From SIG701 sp045123975 (lineage in GTDB: Bacteria > Bacillota > Clostridia > Oscillospirales > CAG-272): 28,271 nucleotides of DNA. Below are positions 7,621 through 14,150 of this stretch, piece by piece. The notes under the pieces were generated by a model, which was not told the DNA's origin, ran no database searches, and saw only the letters and a program-made list of their open reading frames with translations. The position numbers were made by a program, and so were the translations under genes. The DNA lies in contig JBGVKV010000105.1 of the NCBI GenBank assembly GCA_045123975.1, forward strand, positions 1 through 28,271, written 5' to 3'. Position 1 is the stretch's first letter. Every line of letters begins with the position of its first letter.

Positions 7621-7929
7621 TTATTCCTTTACGATGTTTCTTTTGATCTTATCCCATTCGTTGCAAAGATGAAAGAACGCTATCTTCTTTTCCTCATCAG
7701 AGAGCTCATCGATGAAATCGAGAAGGGATTCAAGATCTCCGGGCTTTTTCTTGGTTTCAGGCTTCGTTCCGCAATGATCGCATACCTTTTCGCGGTGGAT
7801 GATTACGGTGTTTTCGTCCTGTTCCTCAAGGGAAAGCACATCATTATAGCGGAAGCCGAGTTTCATTCGAATTTCGCAAGGGATAGTGATGCGTCCGCGC
7901 TTGCCGAGAACCTTGTAAATCTTGTTCAT
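7621..7929 (-). CDS. AbrB/SpoVT-type regulator with a Cys pair
   Basis: 102 residues. The N-terminal swapped-hairpin AbrB domain is clear: MNKIYKVLGKRGRITIPCEI, then RMKLGFRYNDVLSLEEQDENTVIIHR. A CDHC motif (about residues 51-54) and a helical acidic/basic tail follow. AbrB-domain proteins bind DNA as transition-state regulators or antitoxin-type repressors. No toxin gene is adjacent, so a regulator of the element is the likelier role. The Cys pair could bind metal, perhaps as two chains together. Same direction as, and close to, a second AbrB-like gene. Confidence 0.8.
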   Translation of the reverse strand: MNKIYKVLGKRGRITIPCEIRMKLGFRYNDVLSLEEQDENTVIIHREKVCDHCGTKPETKKKPGDLESLLDFIDELSDEEKKIAFFHLCNEWDKIKRNIVKE

Positions 7930-7963
7930 GTGTAAAATCCTTTCTGTGTATGTGTGTCATTGA

Positions 7964-8362
7964 TTAGTGTCTGTTTTTACATCTGCACGTGGAGCTGCAA
8001 GGCATTTCTGCAGGATGATCATGGAGCTTGAGAATTCGGCCGCGGTAGTAGTTGTTGTAAGGCAATCCCTTGTGGGCATCACCGAATCCGCAGGTATATC
8101 CGTCTTCATCTCCCTGACGCGTGCCTCTTTCAAAAGCACTTGCCAAGACTGCCGAGATGTCCTCGTCCATTTCATCATCGTCGTAGTCATCGTTTAACTC
8201 GTCATTCTCGGGTAAAACTTCGGCGAGATCTTCTTCATCGTAAGGCTCTACGTGAATCTGACCGTCTTCATAGGTCGTGATGAAAAGGGTATCTTCCGTG
8301 ATACCCATTGTCTTGATCATCTCCTCGGGGAGAGTAAGTGTGATTTTCATTCTGAAGTCCAT
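7964..8362 (-). CDS. AbrB-like protein with acidic middle and Cys-rich C-terminus
   Basis: 132 residues. The first 45 (MKITLTLPEEMIKTMGITED, then LFITTYEDGQIHVEPYDEED) look like an AbrB/MazE-type hairpin. They are followed by a very acidic stretch (NDDYDDDEMDEDI), a Gly/Tyr-rich segment and a Cys-rich end, CSSTCRCKNRH. The start at ATG-GAC is supported by AAAGGA 7 nt upstream, and it overlaps the end of the dam gene by 16 nt. Function is unknown; DNA binding by the N-terminal part is inferred. Weakly similar to its downstream neighbour in the AbrB region only. Confidence 0.6.
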   Translation of the reverse strand: MDFRMKITLTLPEEMIKTMGITEDTLFITTYEDGQIHVEPYDEEDLAEVLPENDELNDDYDDDEMDEDISAVLASAFERGTRQGDEDGYTCGFGDAHKGLPYNNYYRGRILKLHDHPAEMPCSSTCRCKNRH

Positions 8363-9216
8363 ATTATTTTCCTTTCTTTCAGTAACTGTCTGCTTTCCTC
8401 CATAAGGTCAAAGAGTGACAACTGGCGGATAGCATTGATTTTTTCTTCTGTATCATAGTTCGATATGATAAGCTCTGCATATTGCTTTCCTGCCTCATAC
8501 CGCTGTGCGATGTTGGAAAGTCTCGAGGTTCCTTCAATAACGATGCCTGGGCGAGAGTAAAGCTCTCGTATTTCGGGACAGTCATTATATGAAAGCAGAA
8601 ACTTTCCTTGCATCGAGCACAGTGCGTTAGCAAGCCGTTCGTGATCCTTGGTGGTGAATCCGACGTCTTCGTAGTAATCCTCGGTTTCATAATACGGAGG
8701 ATCGCAGTAGAAGAAGGATTCCGGTCGGTCATACTGTTTGATGAGCTTCTCGAAATCCTTGTTTTCGACAACCACTTTCTGGAGTCTTGAGCAAGCCTGT
8801 GTTATGAGGGGAAAATTGTTCCACATCGAGTGGGGCTGTGCTCCAAACGAATCGAGACCGGAGGCATAGCTCTGGCGAATGAGCTGATAGAAATACGCAG
8901 CTCGCTTGATATCAGGGATCTCAGTCTTTGTATGCAGTGTTTTGCGAACAAAGTCGAAATCGATGCGTGAATTGAGTACATAGGTGAGTTCGGCAATCAG
9001 TTCTTTGGGGTGGTCCCTGACACAGCGGTACAGGTTTGCAAGATTTGGATTGAAGTCGTTATACACTTCGAAATCCCTGCCTGCAGGCTTATGAAAGAGT
9101 ACCCATCCACCGCCGCCGAACACTTCTATATACCGTTTATATTTGAGTGGAAAACGGGCAAGGATCTCATCTCGGAGAGCCTTCTTGCCGCCGATCCAAC
9201 TCATGAAGCTGTTCAT
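8347..9216 (-). CDS. dam: DNA adenine methylase (Dam, D12 class)
   Basis: 289 residues from the chosen ATG. The N-terminus MNSFMSWIGGKKALRDEI is the canonical Dam start (WxGGK), the SAM-binding FGGGG is at about residues 33-37, and the catalytic DPPY is at about 172-175 in FFYCDPPYY. An in-frame upstream extension of 20 residues is open but lacks family similarity, while AAAGGA lies 8 nt before the chosen ATG. The enzyme methylates adenine N6, often at GATC, though the target cannot be read from sequence. On this element it probably protects DNA against restriction. A terminator lies just upstream, so expression may depend on readthrough or an unseen promoter. Confidence 0.9.
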   Translation of the reverse strand: MNSFMSWIGGKKALRDEILARFPLKYKRYIEVFGGGGWVLFHKPAGRDFEVYNDFNPNLANLYRCVRDHPKELIAELTYVLNSRIDFDFVRKTLHTKTEIPDIKRAAYFYQLIRQSYASGLDSFGAQPHSMWNNFPLITQACSRLQKVVVENKDFEKLIKQYDRPESFFYCDPPYYETEDYYEDVGFTTKDHERLANALCSMQGKFLLSYNDCPEIRELYSRPGIVIEGTSRLSNIAQRYEAGKQYAELIISNYDTEEKINAIRQLSLFDLMEESRQLLKERKIIWTSE

Positions 9217-9245
9217 TAAGTTATCCTTTCCGAAAGACCGCAAAA

Positions 9246-9288
9246 CAAAAAAGCCCCGGCTGTGTGGGGTAAGCACACAACCGGAGCT
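9246..9288 (-). terminator. Intrinsic terminator between the hypothetical gene and dam
   Basis: A 15-bp stem (9252-9266 with 9274-9288, two G-U pairs) has a 7-nt loop and a T-run on the minus strand. It is one of the strongest hairpins in the element and splits genes that otherwise read as one operon. Confidence 0.85.
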
Positions 9289-9319
9289 TCATCGATCTTT
9301 CTGTATTAAATTGTGGGGT

Positions 9320-9970
9320 TTATGCCAAGTCGAAGGGTTCGTCATCGCTCTGAATGGCTGCATTCTGATAAGCATCTTCACCGAGTTCGCTGAGAAGATT
9401 ATTAAAATCATCAGTGTCAAAGCAGTCTCTGATACCAAACTCCTCGGCGGCTTTATCGAACTGTGCCATGTCGAGGTCATCGGTAATCATGGATTCCTTC
9501 AGCGCAAGCCATGCCTTTCCTTCTTCACGGTTCCAGCACAGCGACGTCGGAAATCCGAGCGTCTGATCGCATTGGAAATCGGGTGAGACCTCTGTACTGC
9601 TTGTATACAGCCATTCCACTTGCTTTTCAAACGCACTTTGATGAAATCCGCCAAGTCTGTTCGGTACATAATCAGACAGCCATGTACCTCCGAATGTTTC
9701 ATGCGTCCGAAGCCGCCACATGGCGAGCTTTCCGATGTTCAGCTTGACATCATCGGTAAAGTGGAAAAGGAGATTGGTCAGTTCGTCATGCTTGAAGGCA
9801 TTGATCTTACTGAATTTACTGTCATTCATAAGGATACCTTCTTTAGCAAGCATTTCGTTGACACCGTCCACCCATTCCTGAAGATCACCTCCACAGCCTT
9901 GAAGGATGATTCCTTCACTGCGTTTCATATTGCGGAGGTCCTCTGCAGTTACGATTCGTATTTCACTCAA
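9320..9970 (-). CDS. Conserved mobile-element protein of unknown function
   Basis: About 216 residues, soluble and acidic. Segments such as GIILQGCGGDLQEWVDGVNE and FGGTWLSDYVPNRLGGF look like those of hypothetical proteins I associate with conjugative elements of Clostridia, but I cannot name a domain. I prefer the TTG start whose TTGAGTGA overlaps the upstream stop, because AAGGAAGGTG lies about 6 nt before it; a GTG three codons earlier (position 9979) is the alternative. No membrane segment or signal peptide. It is coupled to the YubB-like/LPD28 gene upstream and followed by a strong terminator, so these two form a unit. Confidence 0.65.
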   Translation of the reverse strand: MSEIRIVTAEDLRNMKRSEGIILQGCGGDLQEWVDGVNEMLAKEGILMNDSKFSKINAFKHDELTNLLFHFTDDVKLNIGKLAMWRLRTHETFGGTWLSDYVPNRLGGFHQSAFEKQVEWLYTSSTEVSPDFQCDQTLGFPTSLCWNREEGKAWLALKESMITDDLDMAQFDKAAEEFGIRDCFDTDDFNNLLSELGEDAYQNAAIQSDDEPFDLA

Positions 9971-11075
9971 ATTTGACACCTTCCTTCGTTTCGAAATCAG
10001 GCTCCATAAATTGCTTGAACGTGATATCTTCGCCCATAAAATTCATAGAGTTGTTTTTGTCAAACAGCAAGAAGTCGCCATTTCCGAGAGCGAGCGGCTC
10101 GTTCGTTACAATCGAGCCTCCGTGATTGACAGATACTATCTTCTCGATGCCGCAGAACTGCTCACCATTGCTTCCGCTTCTCAAATGATAGAGGTGAAGC
10201 CCTTGTGGAATATCATCTTCGGTGAGTTTTCCGTTAGAGAACAATCCCGGTTGTCCGCACACAGAAACCAACTCATACGTGTCATTATCGATGTTCACAT
10301 ACGATGTTTTTGATGCGCTCATAACAAGCCCGTAGTCTTCTTCGAGGTCGTATCCCCAAATGGAAGCTGCGGCTTCAAGCTGTTCCTTGTCGTTGCTCGG
10401 CTCATCATAGTCGATCATTTCACCGCCAAGGTAGGTTCTGCTTCCGCAGTCCTGCCACAGATCCTCGTTTGCCCACATATGCTTAATGGATACTTCGGGA
10501 TACATCTCCGAAAGCTTTTCCACGATAGGATGAGGAGCAGACCATGCAGTCTGGAAGCAGATCTCGTTACCGCCATCATAGGAAGGGCTGTAGGAGTTCC
10601 ATTTTGTGTTCCAAGTATCGCCTCGTGTACGCCAATCGTACCATGTGGTAGCACCGTACTGCATGAGATTTTCGACTGCAGTTTTTCCGAGCCGGATCAG
10701 TTCATCTTCACTGTGATATTGAGTTGCATTCCGGATTTCATCCGGTGTTAATGTAGCGTTATGGCGAAGGAAGGATCGAGAGCCGTTTAGACGCTCCTCC
10801 AAGGATGTGAATGCAACGGGATCCATCTTATCCTTGCCGTAATATCTGACACTTGGATTTACCGATGTGAGATACAGATTGATTCCTCGGTCGGTGCTGC
10901 TTCCACTTTCGATATCCAAACTCGGAGGCATTGGCGTGATCTTGTTGAAGTCGATTGTACCAATTCCGGTAGTTTCGACCTCTGCAGAATCGTCGTAGCA
11001 GATCTCGGAGAGAATCTGTTTGAGGCGTTCATCCGGGCAGTCGAAGGTAAGGCGGTTAATTACATGATTTGGCAT
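9963..11075 (-). CDS. YubB-like (DUF1281) plus LPD28-like protein
   Basis: 370 residues in two parts. The N-terminal part begins MPNHVINRLTFDCPDERLKQ and contains FNKITPMPPSL, TTWYDWRTRGDTWNTKWNS and CFQTAWSAPHPIVEKLSEMY, the features of the YubB/ferredoxin-like family found on plasmids and conjugative elements. The C-terminal 100 residues (YELVSVCGQPGLFSNGKL ... GNGDFLLFDKNNSMNFMGED) resemble LPD28, a domain named from large polyvalent proteins of mobile elements. The biochemical role is not known; such proteins are thought to act early after transfer. GGAGGAATACGACA precedes the ATG, inside the end of the truncated methyltransferase. Confidence 0.75.
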   Translation of the reverse strand: MPNHVINRLTFDCPDERLKQILSEICYDDSAEVETTGIGTIDFNKITPMPPSLDIESGSSTDRGINLYLTSVNPSVRYYGKDKMDPVAFTSLEERLNGSRSFLRHNATLTPDEIRNATQYHSEDELIRLGKTAVENLMQYGATTWYDWRTRGDTWNTKWNSYSPSYDGGNEICFQTAWSAPHPIVEKLSEMYPEVSIKHMWANEDLWQDCGSRTYLGGEMIDYDEPSNDKEQLEAAASIWGYDLEEDYGLVMSASKTSYVNIDNDTYELVSVCGQPGLFSNGKLTEDDIPQGLHLYHLRSGSNGEQFCGIEKIVSVNHGGSIVTNEPLALGNGDFLLFDKNNSMNFMGEDITFKQFMEPDFETKEGVKFE

Positions 11076-11475
11076 TGTCGTATTCCTCCAATTTGAGTAT
11101 TTCTTCCATGAGTTTTGTTCCGACGGCAGTCACCACATTGGTGGTCACGGAATTTCCTGCCATCTTGCAAAGCTGAGCTTCGGGGATGCCTGCTTCAACA
11201 AGTCTGAAGAACTGCTCGTCTGCAAACCCTTGAAGCCTGAAGCATTCTTGTGGCATCAATCTCCTCACAAGCCCGCTGTAAAAGACTCCGTGCCTATCTT
11301 GAGCAGTGAGAGTGAACATAGGCTCGTTCAAGTCTTTCATTCGTCTGCCTTGCTGTCTTACGTTTTCTATTTCGGGTGTCAGCACGGCTCTTGCGTCTGA
11401 GATGAGCATGCCTGAATGCTCGCTTTTCCGATTGTTTGGCGCCGCAAGATATGATAGCAGATCGCACCTTTCATA
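11056..11475 (-). pseudogene. Cytosine-C5 DNA methyltransferase, C-terminal remnant
   Basis: The last third or less of a Dcm-type enzyme. Visible parts are the target-recognition end region (RAVLTPEIENVRQQGRRMKD, EPMFTLTAQDRHGV), motif IX-like RLMPQECFRLQGF and motif X-like LCKMAGNSVTTNVVTAVG. The catalytic PCQ loop, ENV motif and SAM-binding FxGxG are absent, so the fragment cannot methylate DNA alone. The frame stays open upstream to about 11,523, but that stretch reads through a terminator hairpin and is not coding. Homology seems to stop near 11,400-11,475; the exact break cannot be fixed. It ends only about 240 bp from ssrA, suggesting loss by recombination at the element boundary. Confidence 0.8.
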
Positions 11476-11483
11476 AGCGGAAT

Positions 11484-11517
11484 AAAAAAAGGCCACAGTG
11501 TATCTGTTTACACTGTG
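11484..11517 (-). terminator. Intrinsic terminator between ssrA and the element genes
   Basis: CACAGTGTA and TACACTGTG form a perfect 9-bp stem around TCTGTT and are followed by GGCC and then seven Ts on the minus strand. It blocks readthrough from ssrA into the element. Confidence 0.85.
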
Positions 11518-11555
11518 ACTCACCAGTACAAAATATCGTATTTTACGTCAGACAC

Positions 11556-11577
11556 GGGTTTGACTCCCCTCAAACCC
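11556..11577. repeat. Inverted repeat near the element end
   Basis: GGGTTTGA and TCAAACCC are perfect 8-bp arms around a CTCCCC loop. There is no T-run on either side, so a terminator is unlikely. On the plus strand the segment also resembles a tRNA T-arm and 3' end. It may be part of the attachment region. Confidence 0.5.
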
Positions 11578-11656
11578 CAAAATCGGCAAATTGCATCTTT
11601 TTTTGGCACTCAAAATCCGATTTTTGAAAAAGCGAGGAAATGGGCGAAAAAACGAG

Positions 11657-11682
11657 AAAAACGCAGGAAAACCTGCGTTTTT
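11657..11682 (-). terminator. tmRNA terminator
   Basis: AAAAACGCAGG and CCTGCGTTTTT form a perfect 11-bp stem with an AAAA loop. On the minus strand TTTTTCTCGTTTTTT follows. It lies 30 nt past the ssrA 3' end and would also work on the plus strand. Confidence 0.85.
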
Positions 11683-11711
11683 CAGGGTGCATCTTTTTTG
11701 TACGCACTACG

Positions 11712-12075
11712 TGGTGGAGGCGGTGGGAATCGAACCCACGTCCGAAAACCCCTTAACGCAACTTTCTCCGGGTGCAGGGTACCTATGATATTTCCCGGTG
11801 AAGGCGCCGATACCCGGGCCCCTTCACGCGGTAGCCTTTTTATGCATGACCGATACAAAAGCGAACTCTCGGTTCACGTTCGCTGCTCATTTGACGCCCG
11901 GGGTTATGCCGCAGCACTCATAACGCGGACGAGCGGCTTATAGCCGCATACTGCCATTAGGCAGCTGCAAATTCAGTGTTTGCGTTTAATTTTAAGTTAG
12001 GGATGATTTAAGAGGTTCCCCAACCTCTACCCGCTTATCACGTCTCAGAATCCCCGTCGAAACCTTTACGCCCCC
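11712..12075 (-). ncRNA. ssrA: tmRNA
   Basis: A 364-nt transfer-messenger RNA. The 5' GGGGGCG pairs with CGCCTCC near the 3' end to form a 7-bp acceptor stem (one G-U), followed by A and an encoded CCA. The T-arm GTGGGTTCGATTCCCAC and the 5' AAAGGTTTCGACGGGG are diagnostic. The tag reading frame is at 11957-11983: GCA AAC ACT GAA TTT GCA GCT GCC TAA, giving ANTEFAAA after the first tRNA-borne Ala. With SmpB it frees stalled ribosomes and marks products for ClpXP-type proteolysis. It begins 14 nt after smpB stops, so it is probably cut from a shared transcript. Its 3' end is the likely integration site of the neighbouring element. Confidence 0.97.
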
Positions 12076-12089
12076 ATGGAGATTGAGAA

Positions 12090-12572
12090 TCAATCGTAAT
12101 CCCGACCCCGGGATTTGGTATACCGCTCGATGGTGCGGTCCGCCTGCTTCTTCGCCTCGGCATCCCGCTTATCGTACAACTTCTTACCGCGGCACAAACC
12201 CACTTCCACCTTCACACGGGAGGAGGAAAAATACAAGGACAAGGGGATCAGCGTATAGCCGTCACGGGCCACGAGACCGTGGAGACGCATGATCTCCCGC
12301 CGGTGCATCAGCAGTTTCCGATCCCGAAGGGGATCCCGGTTATAGATATTGCCCTTTTCATAGGGGGAGATGTGGATACCGGTGGCGAACAATTCGCCCT
12401 CCCGGATCTCGCAGTAGGAATCCTTCAGATTGACCTGACCGGCGCGGAGACTTTTCACCTCGGTACCGAACAGCGCAATGCCTGCCTCGTAGGTGTCTTC
12501 CACGAAATACTCGTGGTATGCCTTACGGTTCTGAGCGATCACCTTGCGGCCGCCCTTGTTTTTCTCAGCCAT
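12090..12572 (-). CDS. smpB: SsrA-binding protein SmpB
   Basis: 160 residues, the normal length. Family motifs are clear: NRKAYHEYFVEDTYEAGIAL, GTEVKSLRAGQVNLKDSY, HISPYEKGNIYNRDPLRDRK, LYFSSSRVKVEVGLCRGKKL, and the C-terminal tail DRTIERYTKSRGRDYD that enters the empty mRNA channel. It binds the tRNA-like part of tmRNA and is essential for trans-translation. AAAGGAGG stands 10 nt before the ATG. A sigma-A promoter precedes it and ssrA follows within 14 nt, so protein and RNA partner are probably produced from one transcript. Confidence 0.97.
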   Translation of the reverse strand: MAEKNKGGRKVIAQNRKAYHEYFVEDTYEAGIALFGTEVKSLRAGQVNLKDSYCEIREGELFATGIHISPYEKGNIYNRDPLRDRKLLMHRREIMRLHGLVARDGYTLIPLSLYFSSSRVKVEVGLCRGKKLYDKRDAEAKKQADRTIERYTKSRGRDYD

Positions 12573-12610
12573 ACGCCATCCTCCTTTGTGAAAATCTTCG
12601 TCCGGACATT

Positions 12611-12639
12611 ATTATACACCAAACCACCTCAAATAGCAA
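12611..12639 (-). promoter_or_regulatory. smpB-ssrA promoter
   Basis: TTGCTA and a perfect TATAAT are separated by 17 bp on the minus strand, about 40 bp before the smpB start. It is divergent from the fructose-6-phosphate aldolase promoter. Confidence 0.75.
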
Positions 12640-12714
12640 TAGGGAATTCTCTTGCTTTTTCGTCAAGCACAAAAGACACTGTGATTAATGCACAAAATAT
12701 GTGCACTTTTTTTA

Positions 12715-12743
12715 TTGACAATGTCCCCGCATAATGTTATACT
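12715..12743 (+). promoter_or_regulatory. Promoter of the aldolase gene with operator-like palindrome
   Basis: TTGACA and TATACT are exactly 17 bp apart. ACTAACATTAGT (12741-12752), with near-continuous outer GTTA/TAAC arms, overlaps the -10 and start site. TGCACA-n5-TGTGCA followed by a T-run lies immediately upstream of the -35. Both are candidate control elements. Confidence 0.8.
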
Positions 12744-12789
12744 AACATTAGTAACACAAAATTAATGTGAAAAAGGAACATAAATAACT

Positions 12790-13473
12790 ATGCAGTATTT
12801 TATTGACAGTGCGAACATCCCCGCTATTGACGCCATTTGCCGCTCTTTCCCCATCACCGGTGTAACCACCAACCCCTCCATCATCTGCAAGGAGAAGGAG
12901 GACCTGAAGAAGATCCTGACCGGCATCCGTAACGTAATCACCCAGAAGCGTCTGCTTCAGGTACAGGCCGTGGCCAAGACTGCCGAGGGCATTCTGGCAG
13001 AGGCAAGAGCGGTTCGTCTTCTGGTTGGCGATCCTCTGGCTATCAAGGTTCCCGTATGCCGCGAAGGCCTGCGCGCTATTCCCATGCTGAAGAACGAGGG
13101 CTTCCTGGTTACCGCAACCGCTATCTTCTCTCCCCAGCAGGCTATGCTCTGCGCGTGCAGCGGTGCCGACTACGTAGCTCCCTACATCAACCGCTTCGAC
13201 TCTATCTGCGGCGACGGTGAGCAGCTGGTTCGCGCTATCGTAAACCTGTTCGACGCCAGCGGCATCAACTGCAAGATCCTGGGCGCAAGCTTCAAGAACA
13301 TCCTGCAGGTTGAGTCCATCATGGAGGCCGGCGCACAGAGCGTTACCATTGCTCCCGAGCTGTTCGACGGTATCGTATCTCACCCCATGACCGATCTGTC
13401 CCTGGAGACCTTCGACCGTCACTGGAACGACGTATATGGCGGCGCCAGCATCGATACTCTGCTCAACGCATAA
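12790..13473 (+). CDS. fsa: Fructose-6-phosphate aldolase / transaldolase-like
   Basis: 227 residues, the short transaldolase class that includes FSA and TalC. It starts MQYFIDSANIPAIDAICRSF and continues FPITGVTTNPSIICKEKED. The Schiff-base lysine is K86 in AIKVPVC, and the barrel strands ATAIFSPQQAMLCACSGADY, VAPYINRFDSICGDG, LGASFKNILQVESIMEAGA and VTIAPELFDGIVSHP follow in order. It either interconverts fructose 6-phosphate with dihydroxyacetone plus glyceraldehyde 3-phosphate, or acts as transaldolase in the pentose phosphate pathway; sequence alone does not settle which. Single-gene unit between a consensus promoter and a strong terminator. Codon use (GCC, CTG, ATC, CGC rich) suggests high expression. 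Confidence 0.9.
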   Translation: MQYFIDSANIPAIDAICRSFPITGVTTNPSIICKEKEDLKKILTGIRNVITQKRLLQVQAVAKTAEGILAEARAVRLLVGDPLAIKVPVCREGLRAIPMLKNEGFLVTATAIFSPQQAMLCACSGADYVAPYINRFDSICGDGEQLVRAIVNLFDASGINCKILGASFKNILQVESIMEAGAQSVTIAPELFDGIVSHPMTDLSLETFDRHWNDVYGGASIDTLLNA

Positions 13474-13488
13474 GTTTATTCACATACC

Positions 13489-13520
13489 AAAAAGGAGATG
13501 CCTGTGGCATCTCCTTTTTT
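13489..13520. terminator. Bidirectional terminator between fsa and the LURP-one-like gene
   Basis: AAAAAGGAGATGCC and GGCATCTCCTTTTTT pair around TGT. Both arms end in A/T runs, so it serves the two convergent genes. The same arm sequence recurs at 20002-20031. Confidence 0.9.
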
Positions 13521-13991
13521 TCAGTTTCGTGAGCACTTCTCCGCGTCGATGGCCAGAACCACCATCAAAGCGTGTAGGGAATCCACGGGATCGCGGACGT
13601 CGATGGTATAGGTATCCGTAAAGTTGAAGAGTTCCTTGGAAACGGTAGCCACCGTATTCCCGTCACGGTCGCAGATCTCGTAATCCCACTCGAACAGATC
13701 CCCCTCTACCTGCCAATCCCGGCAATCGAGGGAAAATGACGGACGGAAGAAGGAGAATTCCTTTCGCACCGCACCGACACACTCCTCTCCGATATAAATC
13801 TCAAAACAGGGCAGAAAACTGAGGATCACCTGCTTTAAGGTGGCCACGTGACGGCCGGAAGCATCGTTTACGTGGAGACAGTGACCAAAGGAGAGTTTTC
13901 CCTCCACCGTATAAAGAGTATCCCCCGCCTCGTTGTAAATATCGTAACTGTCAAGCCAGGAAAAAAACCGCTGACGGAACAGCATTTTCAT
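13521..13991 (-). CDS. LURP-one/YxjI-like tubby-fold protein
   Basis: 156 residues, soluble and beta-rich. MKMLFRQRFFSWLDSYDIYN, EAGDTLYTVEGKLSFGHCLH, ASGRHVATLKQVILSFLPCF and YEICDRDGNTVATVSKELF form the repeating strand pattern of LURP-one-related proteins, which have a tubby-like beta barrel around a hydrophobic helix. In this family the C-terminal helix (here SLHALMVVLAIDAEK) is buried. Bacterial members are of unknown function; membrane lipid binding or scramblase-like roles have been suggested for related folds. GGGAGG is 9 nt before the ATG and a sigma-A promoter lies upstream. Monocistronic. Confidence 0.75.
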   Translation of the reverse strand: MKMLFRQRFFSWLDSYDIYNEAGDTLYTVEGKLSFGHCLHVNDASGRHVATLKQVILSFLPCFEIYIGEECVGAVRKEFSFFRPSFSLDCRDWQVEGDLFEWDYEICDRDGNTVATVSKELFNFTDTYTIDVRDPVDSLHALMVVLAIDAEKCSRN

Positions 13992-14019
13992 ACGCCATTA
14001 CCTCCCTTAAGGATATCTT

Positions 14020-14048
14020 ATTCTACTATGATTCCTCACACGTGTCAA
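14020..14048 (-). promoter_or_regulatory. Promoter of the LURP-one-like gene
   Basis: TTGACA and TAGAAT are separated by 17 bp on the minus strand, about 30 bp upstream of the start codon. Confidence 0.8.
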
Positions 14049-14093
14049 GGGTACGAATTCATAAAATGTCCCCTTGCGGAAACACTACCAACG

Positions 14094-14144
14094 GGTGAGA
14101 TTTTATTCTCTCACCTTGACAAAATGGCAAAAATCGCCTATACT
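14094..14144 (+). promoter_or_regulatory. Orphan consensus promoter with adjoining inverted repeat
   Basis: TTGACA (14116-14121) and TATACT (14139-14144) are 17 bp apart. GGTGAGA and TCTCACC (14094-14100 and 14109-14115) abut the -35. No protein gene follows on this strand before a terminator about 35 nt past the predicted start site. Confidence 0.75.
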
Positions 14145-14150
14145 GATTGT

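Larger units (their letters stand above)
1..11711. mobile_element. Integrated mobile element (right end), abutting the 3' end of ssrA
   Basis: All genes from 1 to about 11,500 lie on the minus strand and belong to families typical of conjugative or mobilisable elements of Clostridia: ArdA-like antirestriction protein, Dam and Dcm-type methylases, YubB-like/LPD28 and YodL/DUF3846 proteins, AbrB pair and a SpoVG homologue, together with a Tad pilus operon. The block ends next to the 3' end of ssrA, a well-known tyrosine-recombinase target, and ssrA itself stays intact. By eye the base composition is more AT-rich than the core genes to the right. No integrase, relaxase or VirB4/VirD4-like gene is inside the window, so the element type is inferred. 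The left boundary lies outside the window. Confidence 0.6.

Noticed and set aside
7621..8362. Toxin-antitoxin pair formed by the AbrB-like genes
   Set aside because: Both genes are AbrB-like, and no toxin-family protein is adjacent.
9217..9276. Upstream start for the Dam methylase
   Set aside because: The extra 20 residues overlap a terminator and are not part of the family; the downstream ATG has a good AAAGGA and begins with the canonical Dam N-terminus.
11476..11523. GTG start that would lengthen the methyltransferase fragment
   Set aside because: The extension reads through a perfect terminator hairpin and its T-run and has no methyltransferase similarity.
11545..11580. A tRNA gene on the plus strand
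   Set aside because: Only a T-arm-like piece is visible; no D-arm, anticodon arm or acceptor stem can be folded around it.
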